DNA of 64,000 bases from assembly GCF_033118175.1 (NCBI RefSeq), contig NC_083694.1, positions 33,182,108-33,246,107 on the forward strand, written 5' to 3'. Under the pieces are notes generated by a model. It made no database searches, was not told the DNA's origin, and was given only the letters and a program-made list of their open reading frames with translations. Made by a program: the position numbers and the translations under genes. The stretch comes from Dama dama (Eukaryota; Chordata; Mammalia; Artiodactyla; Cervidae). Of the stretch, positions 1 through 12,241 are shown piece by piece (position 1 is the first letter of the stretch; every line of letters begins with the position of its first letter).

Positions 1-668
1 TCAAATGAATTCTTTTTAATGGCTGAGTAATATTCCATGGTGTATATGTACCACAGCTTCCTTATCCGTTCATCTGCTGATGGGCATCTAGGTTGCTTCC
101 ATGTCCTGGCTATTATAAACAGTGCTGCAATGAACATTGGGGTGCCCGTGTCTCTTTCAGATCTGGTTTCCTTGGTGTGTGTGCCCAGAAGTGGGATTGC
201 TGGGTCATATGGCAGTTCTATTTCCAGTTTTTTAAGAAATCTCCACACTGTTCTCCATAGTGGCTATACTAGTTTGCATTCCCACCAACAGTGTAAGAGG
301 GTTCCCTTTTCTCCACACCCTCTCTAGCATTTATTGCTTGTAGACTTTTGGATAGCAGCCATCCTGACTGGCGTGTAATGGTACCTCATTGTGGTTTTGA
401 TTTGCATTTCTCTAATAATGAGTGATGTTGAGCATCTTTTGATGTGTTTGTTAGCTATCTGTATGTCTTCTTTGGAGAAATGTCTGTTTAGTTCTTTGGC
501 CCATTTTTTGATTGGGTCATTTATTTTTCTGGAATTGAGCTTCAGGAGTTGCTTGTATATTTTTGAGATTAATCCTTTGTCTGTTTCTTCATTTGCTATT
601 ATTTTCTCCCAATCTGAGGGCTGTCTTTTCACCTTACTTATTGTTTCCTTTGTAGTGCAAAAGCTTTT
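1..668 (-). mobile_element. L1 LINE, ORF2 C-terminus and 3' UTR (antisense, cut by window edge)
   Basis: On the minus strand, 632 down to 324 encodes the end of an L1 ORF2 protein, with typical pieces such as NDPIKKWAKELNRHFSKED and STSLIIREMQIKTTMRYH. The 3' UTR follows toward base 1. This looks like a fairly young ruminant L1 with an open tail frame. The L1 3' end lies off the left edge; the copy stops near 668 (5' truncation). Confidence 0.9.
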
Positions 669-1009
669 AAAAAGCAGTGAACCTAGATTTGTACTTTATG
701 TTGATGATATAAATCTCATTGTAAAGTGACATTTTCCCCACCTTTTTCATACTTACTCTTTGGAAAGAAATTCCTAAATGTAGTTCAAACTAAAGGAGTA
801 AGAATTTATGCTTCACCTCATTCAGGGTGAAATGTATACATAAATTACTCTAGTTTTTTTTTTTTTTTTTTTGATGGGGAGCTTTGTCCATATCCTCCAC
901 TTATTCAGTCACTTATTTATATCAGCATGAACCTCTAGGTTCTCTATACTTCCTCACAAAGTTTGGGAGAAGAAGGACAAGAAAGAAGATTGATTGTGGT
1001 GGAATCCTT
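669..1009. other. No gene; poly-T run in otherwise unassigned sequence
   Basis: A T18-type homopolymer lies near 855-873. No recognisable gene or repeat consensus is apparent in the rest. Confidence 0.5.
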
Positions 1010-1613
1010 TTTTATTGATTGTTGAATTTTATTTGATAATATTTCATTGAGGATTTTTGTTTCTATGTTAGTAAGAGAAAATGGCCTGTCCTTTTCCTTC
1101 TTGTAATGTCTTTCTCTGAGTTTAGTATTTAGGTAGTACTAATCGTATAGAAAGTGCTAGGAACTGTTCTCTCTGCTTGTAATTTTCTGCCAGAAGAACT
1201 GGTAACACTTCTTCCCTAAATATTTGGTAGAATTTACCAGCAAAACTTTCTAGAACTATTGGTTTTTTTGAAGGGAGGTAACTAACTATTGATTCCTCTC
1301 TTTGAAAAAATAGAGCTATTCAGGTTTCCTTTTGCCTCTTTTGTATGTTTTGGTTTATATCTTTCAAGTAGTTGATTACTTAAGTTATCAAATTTGTGGG
1401 CACAGTGCTGTTGATAGTGTTACTTTATTATCTTTTTAATATTCATAGGTCAGTAGTAATGATCCACAGTGTCTCCCTTCTCTTTTCTGATATTGACAAT
1501 TTCTTTTTTCTTTCTTCTTTTCCTAGTTAGCCTGGCTGGAAGTCTATCACTTTCATTGACTTTTCTCTATTGTTTTCTGGTTGCTTCTGTAATTTTATTC
1601 TTTCTCTAGCTTT
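1010..1613 (-). mobile_element. Old L1 (L1M-type) ORF2 fragment, antisense, first part
   Basis: The sequence matches the usual antisense ORF2 reverse-transcriptase region of ancient L1 (for example the segment around gaatttaccagcaaaac at 1231). It is interrupted by the RPL4 retrocopy and resumes at 3061. Confidence 0.75.
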
Positions 1614-1625
1614 AAATCACCCTTC

Positions 1626-3048
1626 TCTTTTCCTGTGGGAGCCGCCGGGTTGAGAGGAGCGTGGCCTTCTCGTCTCCCCGCCATGGCGTGTGCTCATCCA
1701 CTGATATCAGTGTACTCCGAAAAGGGGGAGTCCTCTGGCAAAAATGTCACTTTGCCTGCTATGTTCAAGGCTCCCATTCGACCCAATATTGTTAACTTTG
1801 TTCACACCAACTTGCACAAAAACAACAGACAGCCCTATGCTGTCAGTGAATTAGCAGGTCATCAAACCAGTGCTGAGTCTTGGGGTGCAGGCAGAGCTGT
1901 GGCTCGAATTCCCAGGGTTCGAGGTGGCGGGACTCACCGTCTGGTCAGGGTGCTTTTGGAAATATGTGTCATGGGGGCCGCATGTTTGCACTAACCAAGA
2001 CCTGGCGATATTGGCATCGCAGAGTGGATACAACGCAGAAGCGATATGCCGTCTGCTCTGCACTGGCTGACTCAGCCTTACCAGCACTGGTCATGTCTAA
2101 AGGTCATCGTACAGAGGAAGTTCCTAAACTTCCTTTGGTGGTTGAAGATAAACTTGAAGGCTACAAGAAGACCAAGGAGGCTGTTTTGCTTCTGAAGAAA
2201 CTTAAGGCCTGGAATGATATCAAAAAGGTCTACGCCTCTTAGTGAACAAGAGCTGGCAAAATGAAAATGAGAAACTGTCGCCGTATCCGGCGCAGGGGAC
2301 CCTGCATCATCTATAATGAAGACAATGGTATCATCAAGGCCTTCAGAAACATCCCTGGAATTACTCTGCTTAATGTAAGCAAGCTAAACATTTTGAAACT
2401 TGCTCCTGGTGGTCATGTGGGACGTTTCTGCATTTGGACTGAAAGTGCTTTCCGAAACTTAGATGAGCTGTACGGCACTTGGCATAAAGCAGCCTCCCTC
2501 AAGAGTAACTACAACCTCCCCATGCACAAGATGCTCAATACAGACCTCAGCAGAATCTTGAAAAGCCCAGAAATCCAAAGAGAACTCCGAGCACCACGCA
2601 AGAAGATTCATCACAGAGTCCTGAAGAAGCATCCACTGAAAAACCTGAGAATCATGTTGAAGCTTAACCCATACGCAAAGACCAGGTGCCGGAACACCAT
2701 TCTTTGACAGGCCAAGAACCACAAAATCTGCATGGATAAGGCAGCAGCAGCACTAGAAGCCAAATCAGATCAGAAGGGGGTTCAGGGCAAGAAGCCTGTG
2801 GTGGGAAACAAAGAAAAGAAGGCTGTTGGTGATAAGAAGCTGAAGAAGCATGTGGTGGGAAAAAGGGCTGCAGGGACCACGAAACCAGCAGCTGAAAAGA
2901 AACCCACAGAAAGGAAACCCACCTCAGAGGAAAAGAAGGCTGCTGCATAAACTTAAATTTGTTTATTCCGTAAATGCCAAATCATTTTGGACAGCTAATT
3001 TTGAATAAAGACCTGAACAAAGAGGCAATGAGAAATAAATAAATAAAT
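1626..3048 (+). pseudogene. RPL4: RPL4 processed pseudogene (full-length retrocopy)
   Basis: An intronless copy of the mRNA for large-subunit ribosomal protein L4 (uL4), including a short 5' UTR that begins at a cttttcc oligopyrimidine start. The start codon is at 1683 (MACAHPLISVYSEKG). The C-terminal lysine-rich tail ends at a stop at 2948-2950, and a short 3' UTR with aataaa at 3004-3009 is followed by an AAAT-rich tail to 3048. The frame is broken: one base is lost near 1938-1941 (after THR, before the SGQGAFGNM equivalent), there are tandem stops at 2240-2245 (Gln and Arg codons changed to TAG and TGA), and another stop at 2705-2707 (CGA to TGA). A 12-bp duplication with one mismatch flanks it (1614-1625 and 3049-3060), the mark of L1-driven retroposition. 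It lies in antisense L1 and cannot make full-length L4. Confidence 0.96.
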
Positions 3049-3060
3049 AAATCGCCCTTC

Positions 3061-3822
3061 GTCCTCTAGTTTCTGTGATACTAAAGCCCCACCTTAGGTT
3101 ATTGATGCATTCAACACTATAATTTTCCCTCTAAGCACTGCCTTTGCTATAGAATACAAGTTTTGATAAATTACATATTCATTCAGCTCATTATAATTTT
3201 TAATTTCTCTCTAGGATTTTTCTTTGACATATGAATTACTAAGATGTGTATTACTTAATTTCAAACATTTGGGTATTTATCAGCTATCCTTATTTTACTG
3301 ATATTTAGTTTAACTTCATAATATATGTAGTTCTATTATAATCATACTTTGTATGATTTTTATTCTTTTAAATATTTTAAGGTTTGTTTCATGGCCCAGA
3401 ATGTGATTCATCTCTTTGAACATTGATGAATATTTCATATGTGCTACAGAATAACTCTACTATAGTTGGATAGAATATTATATACACATCAGTTACATCA
3501 AGTGATGGATAGTGTTCTTCAGGTTCATCTAAGTCTTATTGATCTTTTTATCTGTTTTATGTATCTATTACTGAAAGACTGGTGCTGAAGTTTACAACTA
3601 TAATAATGGATTTGTATATTTCTCCTTTCAGTCCTATCACTGTTTGCCTTATATATTTTGACACTCTGTTAAATTTATAGACCTCTAGCTTGTTCTGTCT
3701 TCTAGGAGACTTGACCTCTTTATGATTATTCATCATCCTCCATTAGCCCTGACAATCCCCCTGTTATAAAGTTTGCTTTGTCTGAAATTAATATATCTGC
3801 TCTAGTTTTTGTGGGGAAGGAG
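3061..3822 (-). mobile_element. Old L1 (L1M-type) ORF2 fragment, antisense, second part
   Basis: It continues the same antisense L1 on the other side of the RPL4 pseudogene, with recognisable blocks such as ccctctaagcactgcc, ttaatttcaaacatttggg and tttctcctttcagtcctatca. Colinearity across the pseudogene shows RPL4 landed inside this L1. A Bov-tA SINE interrupts it at about 3824. Confidence 0.8.
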
Positions 3823-3823
3823 G

Positions 3824-4020
3824 GGGGATCCCCTGGTAGCTCAACTGATAAAGAATCCACCTGCAATGTAGGAGGCCCTGGTTCGATCCCTGGGTTGGGA
3901 AGATCCCCTGGAGAAGGGACAGGCTACCCACTCCAGTATTCTGGCCAGGAGAATTCCATGAGCTGTATAGTCCATGAGGTCGCAAAGAGTCAGACATGAC
4001 TAAGCTACTTTCACTTTCAT
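3824..4020 (+). mobile_element. Bov-tA SINE
   Basis: A tRNA-Glu-like head with an intact Pol III B box (ggttcgatccc, 3880-3890), then the BovB-derived body (ccactccagtattctgg) and the usual ctaagc...tttcactttc end. Confidence 0.9.
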
Positions 4021-4089
4021 AGGTTTTTAAAGAAAGCATATTTTATAGGTTCGTTGGTCCATTCCTTTAAGTTAATTAAGGTAAAGAAA

Positions 4090-5160
4090 CCTTTTAAAAT
4101 TTACAAGCTAATAGTTATCAAACAATGCAAATTTGTTTATTAACCTCAAAATTATCAATGATGAATTCAGCAAGGTAGCATGATCCAATATTAAAATACA
4201 GAAATCTGTTTCATTTCTTTATACTAACAATGACATATCAGAAAGGGAGTCAAAAAACAGTACTTTTTAAAATCGCATCAAAAAATAAAATACTTAGGAA
4301 TAAACCTGACCAAAAAGTTGAAAGACTTACATGCTGAGAACTATAAAACATTGATAAAGGAAATGATTCAAAGAAATGGAAAGATATACTGTGCTCTTAG
4401 ACTGGAAGAATTAATATTGTTAATATGTGCATACTATCCAAAGCAGTCTACAAATTTATTGTGATCCCTATTAAGTTACCCATGACATTTTTCACAGAAG
4501 TAGAACAAATAATCCAAAAATTTATATGGAACAATAAAAGACCCAGAAGTGTCAAAGCAATCTTGAGGAAGAAGAACAGAGCTGGACACAGAATCCTCCC
4601 AGATTTCAGATAGTACTGCAAAGCTATAGTACCCACAACAGCATGGTATTTGTACAAAAAGAGACATATGGATCAATGGAACAGAACAGAGCGTGTAGAG
4701 ATAAACTCACACACCTATTCTATGGTCAAATAATCTTTGACAAAGGAAGCAAGAGTATATAATGGAGAAAACACAGTCTCTTTGGCATGTGGTGTTGGGA
4801 AAGCTGGATAGCTGCATGTTAATCAGTGAATTTACAACACACATACACACCATACACAAAAATAAACTCAAAATGGCTTGAAGGTTTAAATATCAACATA
4901 AGACTTGACATCGTAAAACTCTAGAAGAGAATATAAATTAAACATTCTTAGATAAATTGTAGGAAGACAATAAAAATAAAAACAAAAGCCATTAAAAGGA
5001 ATGAAACAATTTCATTTGCAGAGCTGTGGATAGACCCACTATCATATCATATCAGAGTGAAGTAAGTCAGAAAGAAAAAGGCAAATACTGTATATTAATG
5101 CATATATATGGAATTTAGAAAGATGGTAACAACAATCCTACATGCAGGGCAACAAATGGA
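4090..5160 (+). mobile_element. L1 LINE ORF2 C-terminal region fragment, sense
   Basis: Sense-strand L1 ORF2 remnant. Its pieces include the FIWNNKRPR motif at about 4530 (TEVEQIIQKFIWNNKRPRS) and a degraded line of the region encoding the DFRYYKATV-like motif, and it continues into gtaagtcagaaagaaaaa at 5064. Many stops and indels show it is old. Confidence 0.85.
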
Positions 5161-5800
5161 AACTTCTCTAACCTGGAAAATGAAAGAGTCACCTAAGTCC
5201 AGGAAGTGCAGAGAGTCCCACACAGGATAAAACAAGGAGGAACATGTCAAGACCCATGCTAATCAAAATAGTAAAAATTAAATATAAAGAAAAAGTATTA
5301 AATGCAACAAAGGAAAGGCAGCAAGTAATATATGAGGGCATCCTCATAAAATTTTCAGATGATTTTTTAGCAGAAACTCTGCAGGTCAGAAGGGAGTGGT
5401 ATGATATCTTTAAAGTGAGGAAATGGAAAAACCTACAACCAAGAATACTCTACCCAGCAAGGCTCTCATTCATATTCATCAGAGAAATAAAAATCTTTAC
5501 AGGAAGGAAAGCTAAGAGAATTGAGCAGTACCAAACCATCGTTACAACAATTGCTAAAGTAACTTCTCTAGGCGGAAAAGAGACCAGCAACTTAAAACAA
5601 CTTTCTACATATATAGACTGTTAAACAAAAAACTTATGGGGAATGCAAACCAAAGAACTATAGTATATACACAAGCGAAAAAAGAAAAAGCATCCCAAAC
5701 GATCACTAAAGATGGTCATCAACAAGAGAACAAAGAGGAAGGGAAGAAAAAAGACCTGTAAAAATGAACCCAAAACAATGAAGAAAATGGCAATAGAAGA
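5161..5800 (+). mobile_element. L1M/HAL1-like ORF1-region fragment, sense
   Basis: A frame from 5244 to 5624 reads like the 3' part of the ORF1 region of old L1/HAL1 elements (KNLQPRILYPARLSF and nearby). Because it follows an ORF2 3' segment, it must be a separate L1 insertion from 4090-5160. Family assignment is from memory. Confidence 0.6.
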
Positions 5801-5981
5801 AAATCCCTGGTGGTCCAGTAGCTAAGACTCTCTGCTCCCAATGCAGGGAGCCCGGATTGGATACCTGATCAGGGAACTTCTACATGCCGCAACTAACTAC
5901 ATACCACAACTAAGAGTCTACATATACCTGAAGATCCTGCATGCCACAACTAAGATCCAGTGCTGGCAAATAAATAAATAT
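5801..5981 (+). mobile_element. CHR-type artiodactyl SINE
   Basis: A tRNA-like head (ccctggtggtccagtagctaa) is followed by the characteristic body with repeated 'catgccgcaacta' and 'ccacaactaag' units and an AAATAA tail. Confidence 0.75.
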
Positions 5982-7003
5982 TTTTTAGATGAAAATGGAA
6001 ATTTTGCAGAATGTATATTGAACATTAGAAGGAATGTTGCTTTACACTGTAATTTATTATTGCCTTGGCTCTTGTGATTCTTACGCTTTCCTTACACTGT
6101 TGTTGAATAAAAGTGTGATTTTTCTCTCCTCTGAATACTGTTCTAGCACCTAATCACACATATAAATAAAACAGAATCTTGTTGAAGTGCAGCTCATTTT
6201 ATACAATGATGCACCTACCAGTTTTACAAAAGCATATACTGTATCAGTGAAATGAACGTCCTGATATAATATAGTTACCAGATGCCATGGATCTTAAACC
6301 AGTCCTCCACACCGATATCACAAAGATATCACCTGTGTGATATCTTTCTCTTTTAAAATATTTCCGTGCTGTTCTTCATATTGAAATAATTTCCTAAGCT
6401 TTCGTACTTACCCATATGAAGCAACTAGACTACTCTACCCTGTGTGTGTGATAAGGGCCATTGATGTGTGATCCTGTTACTTTCAGTACTAATTTTTTAA
6501 TGAGTTTTTTTTTTTTTTTTTTTTTGAGTCCTGGGAAAATATTATGCTTCCTTAAGAAAGCACCTCCGTTCTATCTGCTGGCTCTGCACTGCCTCTGTCA
6601 CTGTTGTTTGCCAGGTTCTGTGCCTTTGTATTAGCCCTCCTCACCCTCCCTTAAACTGCGGGAGTTCTCACTGATCTTTTGCATTTTTGTGTTTCAGATT
6701 GTAAATCCAGTGTGCAGAATATGTTACCTTTGGAAAATTTTTCCTATAACTATGATACCAAATCTTTAGAATGTGGATAGTGTTCTTTGCTTCCTAGGAA
6801 TAAATGTAAATGTATTCCAGAGCAGATTCATCATCTATACACTAAAAATTCCAGTTGGATCACCTGGAGGACTTTAAAGAGTGTTCAGTTGGGAGTGTTC
6901 AACATGATCTGGAAGCCTGGATCAATACCAGCTACTAGGTTCCCCACTGCCTTTTGCACTAAGTGCTACCAAATGTGTTCTTTCCTTAATATTAGCCAAC
7001 TCT
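5982..7003. other. Intergenic/intron sequence without a gene
   Basis: No exon or recognised repeat. It contains a poly-T run (about 6507-6525) and a perfect 11-bp hairpin at 6322-6347. Confidence 0.5.
6322..6347. repeat. Perfect hairpin, 11-bp arms, 4-nt loop
   Basis: Arms aaagatatcac (6322-6332) and gtgatatcttt (6337-6347) are exact reverse complements around ctgt. Confidence 0.9.
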
Positions 7004-7255
7004 AATAACGCATTTTTGGAGCTCTTCTATGTGGCCAGCCTTATTTTAAGTGCATTTCTCATTTATCTCAATTGATCCTCATGACAAACTTTTAACATCA
7101 GTGTTTTATTATTGCCTTCTTTCTACAAATGAGGACTCTAAGGCCCAGAGAATGTATCTTCTGCCCCAGTTTTACAGCCAGCACATGAGGGAGTCAGGGT
7201 TTGAACCCGAGCAGCTGGCTTGCGTATTCTAGTTGCTTCACTCCATACTGTGCTC
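7004..7255 (+). mobile_element. MIR SINE
   Basis: A diverged but colinear MIR: a 'tatgtggccagcc' start, 'tcaattgatcctcatga', the core-like 'caaatgaggactctaaggcccagag' region, 'acagccagcacatgagg' and 'gtttgaacccgagcag'. Confidence 0.85.
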
Positions 7256-9021
7256 CTTTGCTTGGAAACATTACTTACCTGTTTTAATTACCTAGTCATC
7301 TTCAAAGTTGGTATGAATTAAGCTTGTTTTTATTTCTCCCAAGTAAAATCTTTTTATCTAATCTGTATACCATATTATACACTTAGAAACCCTGGTTTGT
7401 GAGTACTAAAAAGCAAGTGGCACTTCATTTTCCTATGTGAAAATGATGTTTTTTTAAAAAAGGAGGAAAGCCCAAATACTTACTGCTTTCACTAACTCTT
7501 ACTATTGAGAAGATAGACTTACCTCAAAAGTTCCTAACTATTGTCATTATTTCACTTTTATTTGACCTTGTTGGAGAAAAAAATCTGCATATGTGATTTT
7601 TCCACATGATTCATCTTACCTTGTAAATGCCTATTCTAAAAGAGTATAGTATTTTAAAATATTTCTATAACCACTTCCCTGTCTTCTTAGAGAATAACAA
7701 GTTTAACAAAATCTTTCCTTTATGACTCAGGCGTAATGATGATGAATGTCTCTTATTTTATTAATGCTGTTTAATAAGTTACCTGTGACTACTTTTTACC
7801 TTTTCTTGCCTTAATGTCGTATTTTCCACTGTCTTTTTTTTCTGTCTTGAGTGGATATCCTTCTAAAATAGTTCTCCCCATACACTAATCATATTTGCTA
7901 CATCATGTATGTGTTGATAAATGTGTTGATAAATGAATCTCATTTGCTGATTTATATACCCATTAAAATAACAGGAATAAAAATGTAATTTTTAGTGAAA
8001 ATTTTTATTATTATTTTCTTGACTCAGAGGCATTGTTGTATCAGTGTCAAAATATACGGTATATCTGGGAGGGACTGAGACTGCCAGCAGTGGGACTGCT
8101 GGATAAAGAAAATATACTGAGTTCTGAAAATGTGTTATAATTACAAATTTAATATAGAAATATATGTATATATTTCTACATATGGAAATATAGAACTGAA
8201 CAACACAAACCTCTTTTATGGTATGCTTTTTATCCTTTTGACTTTCTGAAGTAGTTATGGTTCCAAAGCAAATTACACCATGTAGAATTCCTTTTGCTTT
8301 TAAAGGATTTTGATAATTCTATTATTTAAAGGTTTGAGGTGAAGTAATGAAATTAGTACATCTGGCTTAAGAAAGCCATATTACACTGTTCACATAGTAA
8401 CAGTTGTTTAGAGATGTTATTTTTACTCCTGAGTTTGTTCATGCTTGAATATCCAAATGAAAAATAAACTGGAATCTTACGGTAGATTTGTTGTTGAACT
8501 TTGTTTAGCCTTGTGGGTGATGGGGATAGCACATGCACAAGATGATTAATTATTTTGCTGAGAACCATAATGTTGTGGAGCCATCTGCTGTGCCATTATT
8601 GGGAGGGTGATCCTGATAGATTACCCACTAAATTCTTTTAACACTTAGATCCAAGACTGCCAGTAGTCCTCCAGATTCTCATTAAATTAAGGCTACTGTG
8701 GAGATTTAGGAGCAGCTGGACCATGTGGAAAAATGTCTCCATGTTGTTACTACCAGTAATTCAACCTTGAGAAAACCATCTCAAGCCCACTCTTAAGATC
8801 TTTTAGTGGGATTTCTGCCATTTATATCACTGTTATCTTTTCCCATATAACATACCTACAACAACCCCACTTCAAAAGCTTCAAAAGTATTTTGAAAAGA
8901 TATTTTGAACATCGACATTATCTTGGCAGAGCTTAACAAGCTCCTCATCATCAAGCACACAATAGCTCATATTTTTTGTGCAATACTATGTTTTTCATAT
9001 TCCGTATACCATTTATTCATA
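7256..9021. other. Unassigned non-coding sequence
   Basis: AT-rich, with no frame or repeat consensus I can support. Confidence 0.5.
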
Positions 9022-9140
9022 AATTTGCTCATTCACTCATTCAGCAAACATCAATTCAATAGCTACTTTTGCTTTTGCTATGCTAAATGCAAGGTTATAG
9101 TCTTAAATGAAACAAAATTCACCATGATGCCCTGATTTTT
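9022..9140 (-). mobile_element. Probable L2 3'-end fragment
   Basis: The stretch attcactcattcagcaaac followed by a diverged 'gctatgctaaatgcaaggtt' segment resembles an inverted L2 3' end. Confidence 0.45.
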
Positions 9141-10379
9141 GTCTTAGCATTCATCTTGTCCTGGAGTCATGTTCTCTGGAGGTCCTGTGACAGAGCATTA
9201 TAACTTCTGTAATCTCAAACTTTCCAGGTTACTATTTGACCAGTGAAATGGAAATCATTTTAAAAGGTTTGTTAGAAATTCAGTCCTCTTAAATATTAAG
9301 TTAAATAGTTTGACTTGACCTCTGCATTGAACTTTGTGTGGGCCACGTAGAAACTAAATTTTGATCTTAATGATACTCCCACAAATGTGTATCTGTTGAA
9401 TTCAGGGCATTTTAAAAACCTATCAAAAACAATTTTCCTTATTAATAAAATTATGAGCCCGAGAATCTCTTAGAGGGTTGTAAAATGAGAATATATATGA
9501 TTAAGCCCAATAAAATGGAGTATTTGTACCTCAAAAGCAGGAGACTGAGATTGCTTGCTAATTAACTATTATTCTTTCTAGCAAGCATTTATGCAGGCCT
9601 AATTATGATAGTGAAGAAAGCCTGCAGACATTCATCTTGCTCTCTAGAAATGTTTGATTTATCATATAATTAGTAACTATTGAGTACAGTAAGAACTTAT
9701 TCATTTTCTTCTGATTTTCTTTTCTTCAGCTTCCCTATATTTACTTTCACTATGTTTTTCTAGTCCTCGTCATCATGTTAGCATCTGTGTTTTTTTTTTT
9801 TTTTTTTTTTTTGGTGTTTCTTTATTTCATTTTAGTCATACTCTTTCCTGTATTTAGAGTTCAGAAGCCCTTTACTGTTAATCTTTCTGGACATCTCAGT
9901 TTTCCTTTTTGTATCTATATTCTGAAATTTTCCTCATGTGCCATAACTCAATTTATCTTTCTGGAAAATAGCACTAATAATATTTTCCTAGGCCTCAGAC
10001 TGTTGGAATAAAATGAATAAAGATGATTGTGACAATATAGGTAATACCTACCTAGAAGATAGTAGGCCACCTGACTTTGAAATCCTCAAACAAATATAAT
10101 AAATTGTTCTTTCTAGTGCTGCCAACATGAGCAACCAGGGATTCTGAACATGACCAAGGCTGTAAGCACCTACTTATTATTATAAGCCAGCATGCCTCAC
10201 AGATATGCTTGCCATTTTAGTTTTATAAATAACACACAAAAAGAAGATGTGACTGGCTGATGCTATTTAGGAATGCCAGATCCTCTCACTCAGCCTAGTT
10301 AAAGACGAATTATGGAAGTGGATTTCCTGAAAGTACTTTGGAGAAAAGTAAAAGTCACTTGGTGGGTAAATAATGAAGC
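9141..10379. other. Unassigned non-coding sequence
   Basis: No exon found. It holds a poly-T tract of more than 20 T at about 9790-9812. Confidence 0.5.
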
Positions 10380-10477
10380 ACAATGTGCTCTGTGCTCAGT
10401 TGTGTCCAATTCTTTGCAAGCCCTTGGACTGCAGCCTGCTGGGCTCCTCTGTCTGTGGAATATTCCAGGCAAGAAGA
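10380..10477 (-). mobile_element. Bov-tA SINE fragment, antisense
   Basis: The antisense 3' half only (gctcagttgtgtccaattc to ccaggcaagaag); the tRNA head is missing. Confidence 0.8.
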
Positions 10478-11029
10478 TCTTGATTTTGAACTAAAAGGAT
10501 GCATAAAGGATGAAATATCCTCCTTTGTAGAAAAAGAACACTGTATGGAAGGAGGTGTGTAATTGATTGGGTGTGTAAACAAGATAACTGGGTCATTTAA
10601 TAACAGACTTTCAGACCCATGGTAAAGAGGATGGTCAGCAGTTGTTCTTTCTCATTGACACGAACGGTAGAGTGGAGGCCGGAGGTAGAAGTTACCACTT
10701 AAAATTTTGCAAGATGCTAGATAATATTAAAAGGGGCACTATAGTACCCAACTACAGGTTAAATAAATTTAACAATTATTTCATTATTAGCCAGTATAGA
10801 CATGGGAAAGGGATAAGAAGAGATTGTTATGCTTAGGTAGGTGGGCCATAACAAGCAGTTTAGGGACTCAGTACTAGCTGAAGTGTGAAAATTACCTGTG
10901 ATTGACAGACGGAGACAGAGATACACGTAGTCCTAGAAATTGTGTTAGAATCCTAGAGTTAAAGAATCATTTAGCTGTTTATCTAAAAGTAGAACTAAAT
11001 CTATAAATTGCACATTAAAGTGTAAAAAA
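10478..11029. other. Unassigned non-coding sequence
   Basis: No gene or recognised repeat. Confidence 0.45.
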
Positions 11030-11235
11030 GTGTCAATTGCTCAGTCATGTCCAACTCTTTGCAACCCCATGGACTGTAGCCCGCCAGGCTCTCCTGTCCA
11101 TGGAATTATCCAGGCAAGAATACTGGAGTGGATAGCTGTTCCCTTCTCCAGGGGAGCTTCCTGCCTGACCCAGGGATTGAATCCAGGTCTTCTGCATTGC
11201 CGGCAGATTCTTGACCATCTGAGCCACCAGAAAAT
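11030..11235 (-). mobile_element. Bov-tA SINE, antisense
   Basis: Nearly full-length antisense copy from gctcagtcatgtcc to the head complement (catctgagccaccag). Confidence 0.9.
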
Positions 11236-12134
11236 TGCACATAAAGATACACAAACAAATCAATAAATCTAACTTTTTTATTTTCTATATACATATATGC
11301 TTACATTGGACTAAAAAGCTATCTTGAACAGTTCCATGGTTTCTAAGCTTCAAGTTAGAAAACTTTATGTTGTCCCTGCACAAATACAGTAATAATCCTA
11401 GTGATCAAATTTTATTATCCCTTTGGTTGGGAGAAACCATTGACTGCTATAGAAGGAGTGTGAGTATTATAGTATTATGTTCCAACTATTTCTCAGACTA
11501 CTGGGAAAATATAATGTTTTCACTGTTATATAAACCTCTACATAGTCCATGTCTAGAATATGGTATATAGAGTAGTAAAAGCTAGAGCAATCTAGCCAAC
11601 CACAAACTGCAGGTTCACTTAGTGCAGTATAAATTCTTCTAGATGCCTTACATTGCCTGTTAACATTATCTAGTAATGATCCATGTCATTAGAAAAATTG
11701 CTAATAGTATTGGATATTCGTATTACAGGGCAGGGAATGATGCAAATGAGAACTTTTAGAAGTTTAAAGTGCTATGTAAATGCCAGATATATTTGTGGAA
11801 GATTATTGCACATGGCAGAACATGTCCCATCTATAAAATGAAGGAAGCAGATTCTTTGATTACAGAAAGACCTTCAGTTTCAACATTCCATAGCTTTATG
11901 TTCTCATGGTCTGGTCACATGCATTGTTGGTCATTGTGGTCACTATCAAGAAGCAGAACCATCTTGGTACCTTATGTGAAAGAGCTGAAAGAAGTACAAA
12001 GACAGGCTTTTCTGGGATGCTGAGTATACCAATATAGGAATGTGCAAAAGAAGCAAGATAAAATCCTACGTGCCTATAAATGAACAGTTTTAAAGAGTTA
12101 TATGTGTGTTTTTCCATTTGTTTTCATGAACTAG
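11236..12134. other. RGS7 intron sequence before the first visible exon
   Basis: No coding exon or clear repeat. Its last 30 bases are the pyrimidine tract and acceptor of the exon at 12135. Confidence 0.6.
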
Positions 12135-12241
12135 TGGAGGCACTCCATTTGGGAACACTAATGGCTGCCCACGGCTACTTCTTTCCAATCTCGGATCATG
12201 TCCTCACACTCAAGGATGATGGCACCTTTTACCGGTTCCAA
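12135..12241 (+). CDS. RGS7: RGS7 exon: second half of the DEP domain
   Basis: This 107-nt exon starts with two bases (tg) completing a Val codon whose G lies in the preceding, unseen exon, then gives 35 codons from EALHLGTLMAAHGYFFP to DDGTFYRFQ. The acceptor is a pyrimidine-rich run ending ctag at 12131-12134; the donor is a perfect gtaagt at 12242. It forms the C-terminal half of the DEP fold (about residues 77-111), the surface that helps dock RGS7 to its membrane anchors. HGYFF and the TLKDDG stretch fit RGS7, whereas RGS6 has different residues at several of these positions. The exon ends in phase 0. No exon encoding the upstream half of DEP is visible in 1-12134, so the preceding intron is at least 12 kb. 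Confidence 0.96.

Noticed and set aside
2732..2950. Lysine/alanine-rich 72-codon frame resembling a histone H1-like tail
   Set aside because: It is the C-terminal tail of the RPL4 retrocopy after its last premature stop.
5244..5624. A 126-codon open frame that could look like a small gene
   Set aside because: The peptide resembles the ORF1 region of old L1/HAL1 and is flanked by L1 sequence, so it is a repeat relic.
9775..10011. Open frame starting with a run of Phe
   Set aside because: The Phe run is a poly-T tract; no other coding evidence.
12135..12241. RGS6 instead of RGS7
   Set aside because: Several residues of this exon and the SSRMRNPHKTRK end of the 57192 exon fit RGS7 and not RGS6.
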